64,000 bases of DNA from Delphinapterus leucas (GCF_002288925.2 NW_022098031.1:14715824-14779823); one strand, 5' to 3'; shown: positions 1 to 11,647, counted from the stretch's first letter. Made by a program: numbers and translations. The notes: generated from the sequence alone by a model not told the origin.

Positions 1-631
1 TCTCTCTTTGATTAACTCAAAAGTCAACTAATTGGGGATCTTAATTATATTCGCAAAATCTCTTCACCTTTCTCATCTAACATAACATAATGACAAGAGT
101 GACAGCCTAATAGATTCACAGGTCCTGACCATACTTTAGGGGAAGGGATCATATAGTGTATATACCATGGGATGAAAATCTTGGAAGCCATATTAAAATT
201 CTGCCTACCACAATATCATAAGATGACTTATGAGACCATGAGTTTGCCCTTCAAAGTCTGTATTTTAAGATACTTTAATACATTAAAAATTCTTATATTA
301 GAAATAATAACAATCTAAACAATGAAAGTATCAAACTGTTGGTACCATTTTTAAGGGTGTGATGTCAACCCTATAATAAGTCTATTATAATAAGTCAGGA
401 TGAAACTACCATTTTAGATTAAAATTCTTTTATCTATTATTGGCTTAATGGATTTTAAATTGAGTTTTCTGAAGGGATAGATTTCAAATTAAATTCCATT
501 TGAGCAAATAAAAAAGCATTTATTCATTTCAGCATTTTTCTCTTTATTTTTTTCATAAGTAGAAATTTTATTTGTTCAACCCACTTCATTGTATTCTTGA
601 AATATGCCATAATCCTTTCTTTTTTTTTCAG
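1..631. other. AT-rich C12orf56 intron, nothing recognised
   Basis: I see no gene, RNA or named repeat. The stretches 696-974, 1368-2361, 4960-5061, 5186-5764, 6341-7269, 7345-7650 and 7726-8094 are likewise AT-rich intron without recognised features. Confidence 0.6.
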
Positions 632-695
632 TATCCTTATGGTTGAATTCATGTATTACCACAGCAAGTGATTCAGAATTTGAGAGTTCCTTCCC
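632..695 (+). CDS. C12orf56: Candidate upstream coding exon of C12orf56 (tentative)
   Basis: A strong acceptor (long T-rich tract then cag at 629-631) precedes a 64-base stretch that stays open in one frame and reads SLWLNSCITTASDSEFESSF. The stretch would end at cc|gtag (donor 696). It then leaves two bases of a codon, exactly what the exon at 5062 needs, since that exon begins with one completing base; the joined codon would be proline. The serine/acidic composition looks coding-like. Against it, the donor is poor (cccgtagcc), and other weak donors such as caa|gtgatt at 667 exist. I could not compare with orthologues. It may be a real weak exon or a chance open frame. Confidence 0.35.
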
Positions 696-987
696 GTAGC
701 CTAGGATATATGATACTTTGAAATGAAGCTGTTGCTGAAAATAAAGGACTATAATTAAATATAACAGTGAATGGAATGTCAATTCAAACTTAATATCAGG
801 AAAAGCTTCTAAATGGAGTGCTTTGTTGATTTTGGAAGTGTCTTCTGAAAATAGACTGGCTGTTTTATAAAACAGCCTGAATCAAACATTAGCAAATATC
901 CTGTAGGACATATCCTGCTTTTTTGAGCGATGTGCTAACTGACAATGTTCTAACTTCTTTTGCAGATATGAGAACTAGACTTGTTTT

Positions 988-1353
988 GTTTTTTTTTAAT
1001 TAATTAATTTATTTAGTTAGTTATTTTTGGCTGTGTTGGGTCTTTGTTGCTGCACGCAGGCTTTCTTTTTTCTGGTTGCAGTGAGCGGGGGCTACTCTTC
1101 CTTGCAGTGCACAGGCCTCTCATTGTGTTGGCTTCTCTTGTTGCAGAGCATGGGCTCTAGGCATGCGGGCTTCATTAGTTGTGGCACATGGGCTCAGTAG
1201 TTGTGGCTCACGGACTCTAGAGCGCAGGCTCAGTAGTTGTGGCGCACGGACTTAGTTGCTCTGCGGCATGTGGGATCTTCCCGGACCAGGGCTTGAACCC
1301 GTGTCCCCTGAATTGGCAGGCGGATTCTTAACCACTGAGCCACCAGGGAAGCC
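988..1353 (-). mobile_element. CHR-type SINE, long older form
   Basis: The copy reads in reverse: poly(T) on the left, then the long CHR body with repeated cagtagttgtggc units, and the tRNA-derived head (ccaccagggaagccc) on the right. It is flanked by a 13-base TSD, ctagacttgtttt, at 975-987 and 1354-1366, so the borders are exact. It lies between the tentative 632-695 exon and exon 5062. Confidence 0.93.
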
Positions 1354-2510
1354 CTAGACTTGTTTTTTGAGTTGGAGAAACGAGGGGAATTATATTTCTA
1401 GTAGAATTTTGGTAAACTTCTAACCATGGTAATGATTTAAATGATTGTAAAAAGATTAGGAAGCCTCAAATATTACTAAACAAGGATTGTTTATATTCTT
1501 CTTTATTCCATTATGAAAGGAATGCTTAAGGTTATAGAGAATTTTTATACAGTCCTGTATGTAAATTCTTTTATTGCTCCTATCTGTCAAAGCTACTCTG
1601 ATACTGACTTCAATTAGGCAACTGATATTTTCAGTGGCCTGCCTTCAGCTCCTTTTCAACCATACATGGGTTGTACTATACATATGAAAATAGGGTTACT
1701 AACCCAGCTTCTCAGGATGCACGTTTTGAATTGTGATTTTGTGTGTGTGTGCCTTTTTATTTTCAAATACTGTGATATATTATTCAAATATATAGTAACA
1801 TTTAAGTGAGTTATTAGTGTACGTTAGTGGACTGTACTAACAGTCCACATTTTTGTTTGAAATCAAAAGGCTTCAAGTTTAATACTAGTTTTATTCACTA
1901 ATAGCTAGTGATCTTTAGTGGAACAGTAAACCTCTGAAATGCTTTGTTAAAAAAAGGTTTCTCGAGTCAAAAAACTTAAGAGATAAGCGTTTTAAGAAAT
2001 GCTTCATACTGTTTCTTTGTCCCAGAGATAAACAGATATAAAATCTCTGAGAAGTCCTGTAGTAAAGCTATCCAGTGAACTTGGCTTACCCAAGTATTTC
2101 CCATACTTCCTTTGACCACAGAACCTATTTTGACTATAATATTGCCTGGAATTAGTAATCCATAAAAAGCCTTTTGGGAAATACTGCTATAATTTAAATC
2201 ACTCAAATTTCCCTTAAATCCAGATTCCCTAAGCTTTCCAAGCTAAGTGAACTTCTAGAACTATATTTTTTCTGAACCAAAAGACCAAGAAATTATATTT
2301 TCACTTAAATGTTTTATCACTAGACATTTGTCTGCATGTCTAGGGATACAAAAGTTCAGTCAAGAATGATCTGCAATCGCCACTAAAAACTACTAGAGCT
2401 CATCAATGAATTTGGTAAAGTTGCAGGATTCAACGTTAATACACAGAAATCTGTTGCATTTCTATACACTAACAATGAACTATCAGAAAGAGAAATTAAG
2501 AAAACAATCC

Positions 2511-2749
2511 TGGGAGGGGCAATATAGGGGTAGGGATTAAGAGGTACAAACTATTATGTATAAAATAAGCTACAAGGATATATTATACAACATGGGGAAT
2601 ATGGCCAATATTTTATAATAACTATAAATGGAGTAGAACCTTTAAAAATTGTGAATCAATTGTACACCTGTAACTTACATAATATTGTACATCAACTATA
2701 CGTCAATTTAAAAAACCATGATGAATTACCACTTCATAAAAAACAAAAC
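2511..2749 (+). mobile_element. Short L1 3' end inserted in the older L1
   Basis: This piece resembles the L1 3' UTR tail also present at 4548-4930 (shared text such as attttataataactataaa) and interrupts ORF2 sequence. The host sequence resumes after a duplicated aaaacaatc (2501-2509 and 2750-2758), the likely TSD. Confidence 0.8.
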
Positions 2750-4212
2750 AAAACAATCTCATTTACAATTGCATCAAGAAGACAAAATACCTAGGAATAA
2801 ACTTACCTAAGGAGGAATAAACCTACCTAAGGGAGGTAAATCTACCTTATAGTTTTCTGAGGTGAAACCTACCTCAGAAAACTGTAAGACACTGATGAAA
2901 GAAATTGAAGATGATGCAAACAGATGGAAAGATATACTGTGTTCGTGGATTGGAAGAATTAATATCCTTAAAATGACCATATTACCCAAGGCAATCTACA
3001 TATTCAATATAATCCCTATCAAAATACCAATGGCATTTTTCACAGAACTAGAGCAAACAATTAAAAAACTTGTATGGAAACACAAAAGACTCTATATAGC
3101 CAAAACAATCTTGAGAAAAAACAGCTAGAGGTATTGTGCTCCCTGACTTCAGACTGTACTACAAACCTACAATAATCAAAACAATATGGTACTGGCACAA
3201 AAACAGACACATAGATCAATGGAACAGAATAGAGAGCTCAGAAATAAACCCATGCACTTATGGTCAGTTAATCTACAACAATGGACGCAAGAATATACAA
3301 TGGAGAAAAGACAGCCTCTTCAGTAAGTGGTGCCGGGAAAACTGGACAGCTATATGTAAAAGAATGAAATTAGAACATTTTCTCATACCATATACAAAAA
3401 TAAACTCAAAATGGATTAGAGACCTAAATGTAAGGCCATAAATCATAAAACTCCTAGAAGAAAACATAGGCAGAACACTCTTTGACATGAATTGTAGCAA
3501 TGCTGTTTTGGATCTGTCTCCTAAGGCAAAGGAAACAAAAGCAAAAATGAACAAATGGGACCTAATTAAACTTAAAAGCTTTTGCACAGCAAAGGAAACC
3601 ATTGACAAGACGAAAAGACAACCTACTGAATGGGAGAAAATATTTGCAAATGATATGACTGATAAAAGATTAATATCCAAAATATATAACAACTCATACA
3701 ACTCAATGCAAAAAAACCCCCAAACAACCCAATTAAAAAATGGGCAGAAGACCTGAAAAGACATTTATTCGAAGAAGACATACAGATGGCAAACAGGCAC
3801 ATGAAAAGATGCTCAACATCACTAGTCATCAGAGAAATGCAAATCAAAACCACAATGAGATAGCACCTCACATCTGCCAGAATGACTATCATCAAAAAGA
3901 CCACAAATACAAATGTTGGTGAGGATGTGGAAAAAAGGGAACTCTTGTACACTGTTGGTAGGAATGTAAATTGGTGCAGCCACTATGGAAAACAGTATGG
4001 AGGTTTCTCAAAAAATTAAAAATAGAATTACAATATGATCCATCAATTCCAACTGGAATTGCCCAACTCCTGGGTATATATCTAAACAAAATGAGAAACA
4101 CTAATTCGAAAAGATACATGCACTCCAATGTTCATAGCAGCATTATTTATAATTGCCAAAATATGGATGCAACCTTAGTGTCCATTAACAGATGAATGGA
4201 TAAAGAAGATGT

Positions 4213-4222
4213 AGTGTGTGTG

Positions 4223-4255
<33 letters not shown>

Positions 4256-4279
4256 ATATACACACACACACACACACAA
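4213..4279. repeat. TG / TA / CA palindromic microsatellite
   Basis: A (TG)n run with embedded TATATA passes directly into (CA)n of similar length, so the locus can fold on itself as a long imperfect hairpin. It sits inside the L1 at 2378-4943. Confidence 0.9.
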
Positions 4280-4570
4280 TGGAATAGTACTCAGCTCTAA
4301 AAAAGAATAAAATTTTGCCATTTGCAACAACATGAATGGACCTGGAGGGTGTTACACTTAGTGAAATAAGTCAAACAGTGAAAGACAAACACTGTGATAT
4401 CACTTATATGTGGAATCTAAAAAATAAAACTAATGAATCTGACAAAAAAGAAACAGACTCACAGATATAGAGAACAAACTAGTGCTTACCAGTGGGCAGA
4501 GGGAAGGGAAAGGGGCAAGACAGACATAGGGAATTAAGAGGGCAAACTACTACATATAAAACAAATAAGC

Positions 4571-4784
4571 AGGCTTCCCTGGTGGCGCAGTGGTTGAGAG
4601 TCCGCCTGCCGATGCAGGGGACACGGGTTCGTGCCCCGGTCCGGGAAGATCCCACATGCCGCGGTGCGGCTGGGCCCGTGATCCATGGCCGCTGAGCCTG
4701 CGCATCCGGAGCCTGTGCTCCGCAACGGGAGAGGCCACAACAGTGAGAGGCCCGCATACCGCAAAAAAAAAAAAAACAAATAAA
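4571..4784 (+). mobile_element. CHR-type SINE, short young form
   Basis: The head ggcttccctggtggcgcag (A box), the B box gggttcgtgcc and the tail accgc plus poly(A) are all present. It is inserted in the L1 3' UTR with an aaataagc repeat on both sides as probable TSD. It is nearly identical to the copies at 15253, 17973, 18614 and 40441. Confidence 0.93.
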
Positions 4785-5061
4785 TAAATAAGCTACAAGG
4801 ATATATTGTACAAAATGGGGAATACAGCCAATATTTTATAATAACTATAAATGGAGTATAATCTATAAAATTTTTGAATCACTATATTGTATACCTGAAA
4901 CAAATATAATATTGTAACTCAACTATACCTCAATTAAAAAAAAAAGAATGGTCTGCAATGCTTCATACTTGTAAGTATAATTACACTCAGTTTCTGCAAA
5001 CTTAGTGTCACTGCTATTTTTTTTAACTTTTCTCATTAACTGCCTTTATTTTTTTTTTCAG

Positions 5062-5185
5062 GGTAACACTATTTAACCTCTTGGTAATTTTAATTAGCGA
5101 GCCTCAGATTCCAAAATCTTGTCCTGTGTTTGATATCCAGTTGGTGGCTGATTCAGCTTTAGTTGAGATGTCTTTTGATGCTGAG
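5062..5185 (+). CDS. C12orf56: C12orf56 internal exon (fifth from last coding exon)
   Basis: The acceptor is an unbroken T tract followed by cag at 5059-5061, and the donor is gag|gtgag at 5186. The exon has 124 bases: one base completing a split codon, then 41 codons without a stop, reading VTLFNLLVILISEPQIPKSC onward to SFDAE, and it ends in phase 0. The peptide begins with a hydrophobic stretch and continues as ordinary globular sequence; I recognise no catalytic motif. The next four exons continue in phase with it, which is the main evidence that it is real. C12orf56 is an uncharacterised vertebrate protein. The symbol rests on exon chaining plus position directly upstream of KICS2 on the same strand, as I recall from human 12q14, and not on an alignment. 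Confidence 0.82.
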
Positions 5186-5764
5186 GTGAGTTGAGAATTT
5201 TGGAATAGACTAACTACAATATATAGGGGTCCTGGGTTCTTCTATGTGGACCATGACATCGTAGAGTATAGAAAGATAATTAAATCAAAGAGTAAATATG
5301 TTGTTATTAATCTCAAAATTTAGATAGCTATTCTGTCAATATTACTATTATATCCATTTTATATGTTTTAAAGTATGCATACTAAGAAAAATTGTTATTC
5401 TTTATACATTAGATAAATCTGTTTATATTTGTCTCTATATAAAATATTTACATATATAATTCCACAGCAAGGGTCTAACGGGTAAAAAAGCACTGTCTTA
5501 GAGATTTTAGGATTAACGTTCTTGCCTTAGTTTACCATGTCCTTACCTATCTAAGTAGTGCAAGCTTACAGTTACTTATTTTTCTAAAGTTTTACTAAAA
5601 CATTAGACATATCAAAGTGCCTATAATGCACTTATTCTGAGAGAATAAATCAGGTTGTTATTAGTTCATTTTGAGTAGGCCAACACAGAATTTCTTTAAA
5701 GGATGGGACATGATTTCATAGTTGTTGAACATACAATCAGAGTTATGTTTTAGAAAACTCTTAA

Positions 5765-5935
5765 ATTCACTCATTCATTCAATAAATATTTATTGAGCAT
5801 CTGTTATGAGCTAAACAGTGTGCTAGGCAGTGGGGTCCAAACGAGGAGCAAAATAGACACAATCTCTGCCCTCATTAGTTGAGAGTCGAGTTGGATAGAC
5901 AGATGTTAGTCAAATATAACATCAATGTGTTATAG
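5765..5935 (-). mobile_element. L2 LINE 3' end
   Basis: The reverse of the L2 tail is visible: cattcattcaataaatattt followed by gagcatctgttatgagct and a later ctctgccctcatt block. It is an ancient mammalian repeat in the C12orf56 intron. Confidence 0.8.
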
Positions 5936-6214
5936 CAGACTGTATACAGAGTGTCTATGATACCAATATCAACAGTGGAGTGAGGGAATTAGGGATGAAA
6001 GAGGAGGATGGAAGCAAGACTGACAGACAGAGGTGTTAAGAAGCTAGTGCTGTAGTTCAGGTGAGGGATGATATGGGCAAGAAGGAAGCCTTCCTTGACC
6101 CCTAAACAAAACTAGGCTTTCTTTTTAGAGCTCTCCTACCTTCTTGTGTTTTTTTCAGAGCCCTTGTCTCAGTTTGTAACTATGCAATTTAGGTGATTAT
6201 TAGACTGATGTCTG

Positions 6215-6340
6215 TTCCCCACTAGACTGTATGTTCCATGAGGGCAGGAACCATGTCTCTTGTTACTCTCCATTAGTACAGTACAGTACTCCAACTAGTA
6301 CAGTGTCTGATGCATGTTTGTTGAATAAATAAATGAAAAA
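6215..6340 (+). mobile_element. L2 LINE 3' end
   Basis: The L2 tail signature is present: ctagactgtatgttccatga, gggcaggaaccatgtct, then ttgttgaataaataaatg. It lies opposite in orientation to the L2 piece at 5765. Confidence 0.8.
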
Positions 6341-7269
6341 AAGGGATAGTAGTTGTGAAGAGGAAAGATTCCAGAAATTTTTAGGAAACTGAGTTGATAA
6401 GGGAAGATAAAGAGTTAAGATTAGATGACTTCTAGATTCTGGCCTGGGTGACAGATAAGAATTACAACAAGAAGAGTAGGTTTAAAGGGGAAATAATGAG
6501 CTTGGTTTTGGATTAGTTTATTTGATTTGCCTTTGATATTTCCATATGAAAATATTTAGTGGGCAGTATAAATAGGTCTGAATTTCCTGTTTTTGGATCT
6601 GCTGACCTTTTGCACCTGGGCTATTAGTGAAGCCATGAGCAAATCATATAAATTCTGGTTCCAAGGTCTAATAGAGTGGGAGATTTCAAAATAGAGCTCT
6701 TCCTTGCAAAGAATACCGCCAGGGAAAATGTGTTGGCCTGTAGCATGCCTACAGACACAGTTCTTTCTCATGCACCAAGTGGCCTATGGGCTAGAAGACA
6801 GCTTCACCAACTGTTTGGATTTCTTGAGAACAGCAGCAAAATGTCTCTAACCCTATATTTACCCATACCACAGAAGGAGTTATCCTTCAAGTTGGGCATA
6901 AGACTAAATTCCCCAGAGAATCTCCCACTTTAATTCTGGGAAGCAAATTTCTACATTCTTGAAAGGAAGCAGGGTTGCTGATCTGAATGATTTTGCAAAT
7001 TAAGTGTGCAATTTTTTTTGTGTTAGTATTCTGTAGGACCTTGTATCTTCTTTCCCTGACCTACTTTCTTAGCCATTATTAAATGTGCACTCATTTTATG
7101 AGAGCCACTTTTTTGAGAATGACTGAATCAAACAGAACAAGAAAATTAACCACACTAATATTTTTTGTTGATCATAAATTCTTTTATAAATACTTAAAGA
7201 GAACCAGGAGAAATGATCATTTTCTGGCTTTGCCAATGATATTGCATTGATTACTATTTAAAATTCTAG

Positions 7270-7344
7270 TTACAGAAGCTTATCCTGGAATATACAGATA
7301 CAGCTACAGCACTTTTATATGAGATACTTCTTGTCTTTCAGCAG
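7270..7344 (+). CDS. C12orf56: C12orf56 internal exon with a possible alternative acceptor
   Basis: This exon is 75 bases in phase 0 if the acceptor is ctag at 7268-7269. It is 69 bases if the acceptor is tacag ending at 7275; the two choices differ by two residues (Leu-Gln) and keep the frame. The shared part reads KLILEYTDTATALLYEILLV then FQQ. The donor is cag|gtacgt at 7345, close to consensus. The peptide looks like an amphipathic helix. The pyrimidine tract before either acceptor is weak, so the start is less certain than the other borders. Both neighbours are also phase 0 at these junctions, so skipping this exon would keep the reading frame. Confidence 0.8.
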
Positions 7345-7650
7345 GTACGTTTTTATTATACATACTGTATTGTGTGATTATTAAATATGTCATGACTATC
7401 ATATGATATATATATGATTAATAATATACCTTAAAAATATTTGTGTTAGAGATAATCTCCAAAATTGGTTGATTTAAATGATAGTACTGCTTTTGCTCTT
7501 AAGTGTTCATCTAGCTTATTTTCCTAAATACTTATTTTAAAGATTTGATTAATCAGGATAAAATGTATTTGAGAATGAGTATCTTTTTAGGTATCTTTTT
7601 ACAACTTGAACTTCATGAATATAACTTGTTTATTTCCTTGAATCTTTTAG

Positions 7651-7725
7651 GGAAATCTTGGATTGGGGTCATCAAAGTTTGCTATTAGCTGGATGATGCC
7701 CTTTCTACAAAGTCGTCCTCCCATA
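7651..7725 (+). CDS. C12orf56: C12orf56 internal exon (75 bases, phase 0)
   Basis: The acceptor is cttttag at 7644-7650 and the donor is ata|gtaagt at 7726, a near-perfect 5' splice site. It encodes 25 residues, GNLGLGSSKFAISWMMPFLQ then SRPPI, with no stop. It is a symmetric phase 0-0 exon only 306 bases downstream of the previous one. The hydrophobic helix-like run around FAISWMMPFL continues into ITFVARIV of the next exon, so the two together may form one helical hairpin; that is an inference from composition. No known domain motif is visible. Confidence 0.85.
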
Positions 7726-8094
7726 GTAAGTACCTAGAAGCAGAAACAAAACTACCACTCAAGGCTAATGAAACAGATGCTCTTGTGCTTAATTAATAAA
7801 ACAAAATTTCTCTGTAAGTAGTCAAGTTTATAAAACAGAAGAAAATGTAAATTTGATGATTTTATTAACCAAAATAAAATGTTTTTATATTTGGGGCCTG
7901 AATGTTTAAGGTACTGAAATGACATCTTAAATGTGATCTTTATTTAATGAAAAGCCCTAAGATATATGCAGAAAACAGAATATTAAAATACTGGCTGTAT
8001 AATTAAGTGGAAAAAATGAACATTTATCTTAAACACTGAGTGTGAGTTGGCAAGTACGAATATAACACTTTTAATACTCTGGCCACTCTGCCCT

Positions 8095-8690
8095 GGCAGC
8101 CACCATCCTGGTCTGTAATATCACCATCTCTCTCCTTGGCACTATAATTGCATCTACATGGTCTGTCCTATCTTCCCACCGGACTACAGTCAGAGGAACC
8201 TATTCAAAATAAAAATCTGATTATGTCATCCCTTGCTTTAAATCTCTCGTAATAAAGAAAGATATAACAGATAAAGACTAAACTTCTTAATATGGCCGAC
8301 AAGGCTGTACATATTACGACCCTACAGCCTCATCAGTTACCTCACTCTTCCATGTCGGTCTCATACCCACTGCTCACCCCCAACACCCCCAACTCTGCCA
8401 CAGGATCTTTACCATTCCCTCGGTCTGCCCTCCTCAAACACTTTCCCCTCCCTTTTCCACCTAGTTAACCCCTACTTGTCCTTCAGGCCTCAGTGCCCCT
8501 TCCTGGTGCAGGGTTGGGGGGATGATTCTCTCACCTCTGACTAGGTAAGATTCCCCCATTATGGGCACACAATCGTAGCATGGCGTCTTCTTCCTTTTCT
8601 TCATAGGACTTGTCACTGTTGCAGTCACATGTGTTTGTGTTATTATTATTTGGTTCTTTCTTGTGGTAGCCATTAGTGTCCACACATATT
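8095..8690 (+). mobile_element. L2 LINE fragment
   Basis: Blocks typical of the L2 3' region occur in order: ccaccatcctggtctgtaat, gattatgtcatcccttgctt, a gccgacaaggctgtacat block and a ccttcaggcctcagtg block. The open frames across 8461-8839 on the minus strand are by-products of this repeat. Confidence 0.7.
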
Positions 8691-9050
8691 CTGGCTCTCT
8701 CTCCTTCCAGGCACGTAGTAGGAGCGTACATCCTTCCCCACTTGAAATTAGGTGGCTCTCTGTTTTTGCTTTGGCCAATGGAATCTGAGCAGAAGTAACC
8801 TACGTCACTTCTTGCGCAAAGGTTTAGGAGCCAGTGCATGCTTCCCTGCCTTCTTTTTTCCTTCTGGCATGGTGACTGGCAACACTCCGTATGGTCCTGA
8901 GTGACTACAATGAGCAGAACCCTCTACTGACCCTTAAGGGACATACAGTGTGAGCAAATAATAAACCTTTGTTGTATTAAGCAAATCATTGACGTTTTGT
9001 GAGATTTATTACCACAGCATAACTTAGTCTATCACGATCGATACAGTGTC
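8691..9050 (+). mobile_element. Ancient LTR/MER-type repeat, family not assigned
   Basis: The stretch ctttggccaatggaatctga followed later by aataaacctttgttgtatta and a gcataacttagtctatc end is a familiar old mammalian repeat. Its last 70 bases resemble the ends at 19157 and 39065. I cannot name the family with confidence. Confidence 0.55.
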
Positions 9051-9054
9051 TTTC

Positions 9055-9145
9055 TCCCCAAACAGACTCCAGGTGCCGTAAGGGTAGGAGCTATGTCTGT
9101 TGTGCTAGGCACGCAATAGATGCTAAATAAAATATCTGCTGAATT
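9055..9145 (+). mobile_element. L2 LINE 3' end
   Basis: A short L2 tail: gggtaggagctatgtctgtt then ctaggcacgcaatagatgct and ctgctgaatt. Confidence 0.6.
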
Positions 9146-9149
9146 AATT

Positions 9150-10542
9150 CTAATAAATGCTTTATCCCCTAATCTCTTTTCATGTCGCCAAACTTACTTT
9201 CCCTTTATTCATTCACGTATTTGTCTATTCAATCAACATAGATTTAAATGGAATTTAAATGGAACTTTTCAAAAGGTAGTAACCCAAACTGAATTTTCGT
9301 TGCTAATGGAGGATTTGACATGTGGTATTATGTTCTCTTTCCGTATATGAAGATGCCTCTCTTAACCATCAGTGATTTTCTGCTTTGAGGTATTTTTCTA
9401 GAGTGATGTTGAGTCTGTCCTAGGGAATCTAGATTCTCTTGCCAGATCTCTGTGACATATGTTTCCAAAAACTTGGCTGAAGGCAGAGGGTACACTTGTC
9501 AGTAGTACAGCCAATTACCTTATACAGAGACTGAACTCAAGAACTTGGCTCCTTTAGCAGCACATAGACCCCAACCAATCTCAGGCCCACTTCAGAGTGT
9601 TGTACAGTTATAGTCATTCCCAGCCCAGAAGCTCTTATGTGCAAGATGCAAAACCCTTCCTTTTTCTGTGCGGTGGTTCCAGACGGGGTCCTAAAAACTA
9701 CAAGCAACAGGAAAGTTTCCTTATCAACCTCTAGGGTTGGTTCACCAAAGGAACTGAGTTGATTATGAGCCCAGACTGTGACCATAAAGCATGTCAGGAT
9801 GAAAGATGGCAAAAGGACCACTAACACTGTTTAAAGGTATTAACCCATTTCTAAAGAGTCTGGATAGAAACAGACCATTTGAGAGAAATTTGCAAGCAAG
9901 GAACCTGTTGGGATCATTGAATGCACCATCCCAGTCAGCGCTGGCTGATTCTCTTACTTGGTCGGAGCAAGATGCTAAAGAAATTAAAAATTTAATCCCT
10001 ATATGGCCATTGCTTTGTTTCCCTGCTCCAGACTCTCTGACCTCAATCTGCGTTTGCCCAACACAATACCTAGTCAATATGTGTAAATGGATCTGAATTG
10101 GGGAAACCTCACTTCTAATCACCTGCCCTACTTGGGAATGGTCTGTAGCAACATCAATAGAAAAGGCCACATTTATTGGTACTAATTTAAGGGGCATCCA
10201 GAATGACCTGCTTACTAGAGCCTGAAAGCACTAGCTTTCCTTTCTGTTTTTAACAGTGGCCTAAATTTATACTTCCAATGCTCTCCTTCCACTTTGGAGC
10301 CAAACTTCTTTGACAGTCAGTACTAGTTCTGACCCTGCCTGTAGGGGGGCAATTGGTAAACCCAATTGGTCTATGGTCTGGTGCTCTCTGAGTACCATTT
10401 CAATAAGAAATAGCACAATGCAAGGGCATTGGTGTAAGGGTGGTGAGGGCCTCAGCCTAGATTTATAGTTGAGATTCCAGCTGAAGTAGGTGCTCTTACA
10501 GGTGTCATGCAGCCCACGTGTAACTGCATTCTCCTTGTCTAG
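9150..10542. other. C12orf56 intron with overlapping open frames, no gene recognised
   Basis: A 144-codon minus frame (9763-10197) and a 96-codon plus frame (9806-10096) overlap, but neither product resembles a protein I know, and frames this long are expected by chance in 64 kb. The next intron (10722-11647) shows nothing either. Confidence 0.5.
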
Positions 10543-10721
10543 ATTACTTTTGTGGCCAGAATTGTGAAACGAGTGGTGAAGGGGCTTTCAGCTTCATTTC
10601 AGCTGCTAAGTCCTGGCCAAGCAGTTCTGTTATACCAGCAGTTTTACATCCTCAAGAGCTGCCTGCAGTACAGCAAGACTTTAGCTGAGTATATTAGGAA
10701 TGACTACAGAGAAGAATTCAG
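10543..10721 (+). CDS. C12orf56: C12orf56 penultimate coding exon
   Basis: The acceptor is ccttgtctag ending at 10542 and the donor is cag|gtaagaaa at 10722, both strong. The 179 bases give 59 codons plus two bases (ag) that join the first g of the next exon to make arginine. The translation begins ITFVARIVKRVVKGLSASFQ and later contains LLYQQFYILKSCLQ and YIRNDYREEF, a basic then leucine/tyrosine-rich helical sequence with no stop. This is the longest complete exon of the gene in the window and the best single piece of coding evidence for it. The function of the protein is unknown to me. Confidence 0.9.
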
Positions 10722-11647
10722 GTAAGAAAAAGTCGGAATCTTATCTGCAGTAAAATCCACTCATTTCTGATTTTCATGCAAAACTACAACACTGCCCAAT
10801 ATTTAGAAGATTAAGTGACAAAGGGAAATTCTACTTTTTGTTTTTAATAATATTTTACTTTGATAAAATAGTTACCTTACTGTGGTAAGGTAGGATTTGG
10901 GGGAGGGGGGCGGGTGGTGCTCTAAGAACCATTGCCACTTGAAGCACATTCCCAGGCCAAAAAAGGCTAGTTCACTAGTCTTTTCATCAAAGCTCTCTCT
11001 GAAGAACTGTTTCTCCCTCATTGTCTTGATTTCAACCAGCATCTATCTCACAGAATCATGTTAATGATTTTAACATGCTGTGAGTAATGGGAAGTAACCG
11101 ACCCTACTAAAGCAGACAATATATTATGGGTTGTGAATTAACTGAGTCACTGGGAAAGAAAAACAATTGATAAAGGAGGAACGATGAATACAGTTATTAG
11201 GGTTTTTTTTTTGTTTGTTTGTTTCATTTACCCCTCTCTTACTCTCCATAACAAAATAGTAAGAAAGAACATTAGCAAGCCTTTGTTTCATTAGTTAGCT
11301 TGTCCTGCACCTCGGGGGTTCCTACTTCTATTTATAGGCTGCCAAAGCCAAATGCACTTAGCCATACACCCCTGCATTAGCACCTATCAAGGAAAAAAAC
11401 CCTAGGTTGTGTCTAACTTAAGATGAAAAGGGTGCAGCAGGCATAGCTTTGCTACCAGTTTGGATGGAGACATACAAGGATGTGGAGGCATATATTATGG
11501 CCTGAAGGTTTGCTTTAAAAAATGTTACAGTCCAACTGTGGATCCTGTTTTTCCTCCATGTGGTTTTATACCATAGGTTCCACTCTGGCTCCCATAAAAG
11601 AGTTTTGTTGGGCCCACTCTGAGGTGGTGCACGCAACCCAATTTTTT

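Larger units (their letters stand above)
2378..4943 (+). mobile_element. L1 LINE, 5'-truncated, carrying nested insertions
   Basis: The sequence matches the second half of L1 ORF2 (decayed fragments such as [20 protein letters not shown] at 2862-3128) and the 3' UTR. It is flanked by a 16-base TSD, aagaatgatctgcaat, at 2362-2377 and, with one mismatch, at 4944-4959. ORF2 is broken by stops and frameshifts. It contains a later L1 tail at 2511-2749, a microsatellite at 4213-4279 and a SINE at 4571-4784. Confidence 0.93.

Noticed and set aside
8461..8839. Two overlapping frames of 105 and 102 codons
   Set aside because: They lie across an L2 fragment and the adjoining ancient repeat.
9541..9565. 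Text resembling the U6 snRNA start (ctttagcagcacata)
   Set aside because: Only about 12 bases are similar and the rest of U6 is absent.
9763..10197. 144-codon minus-strand frame, overlapped by a 96-codon plus-strand frame
   Set aside because: No recognisable protein, no splice context, and frames of this size occur by chance in 64 kb.
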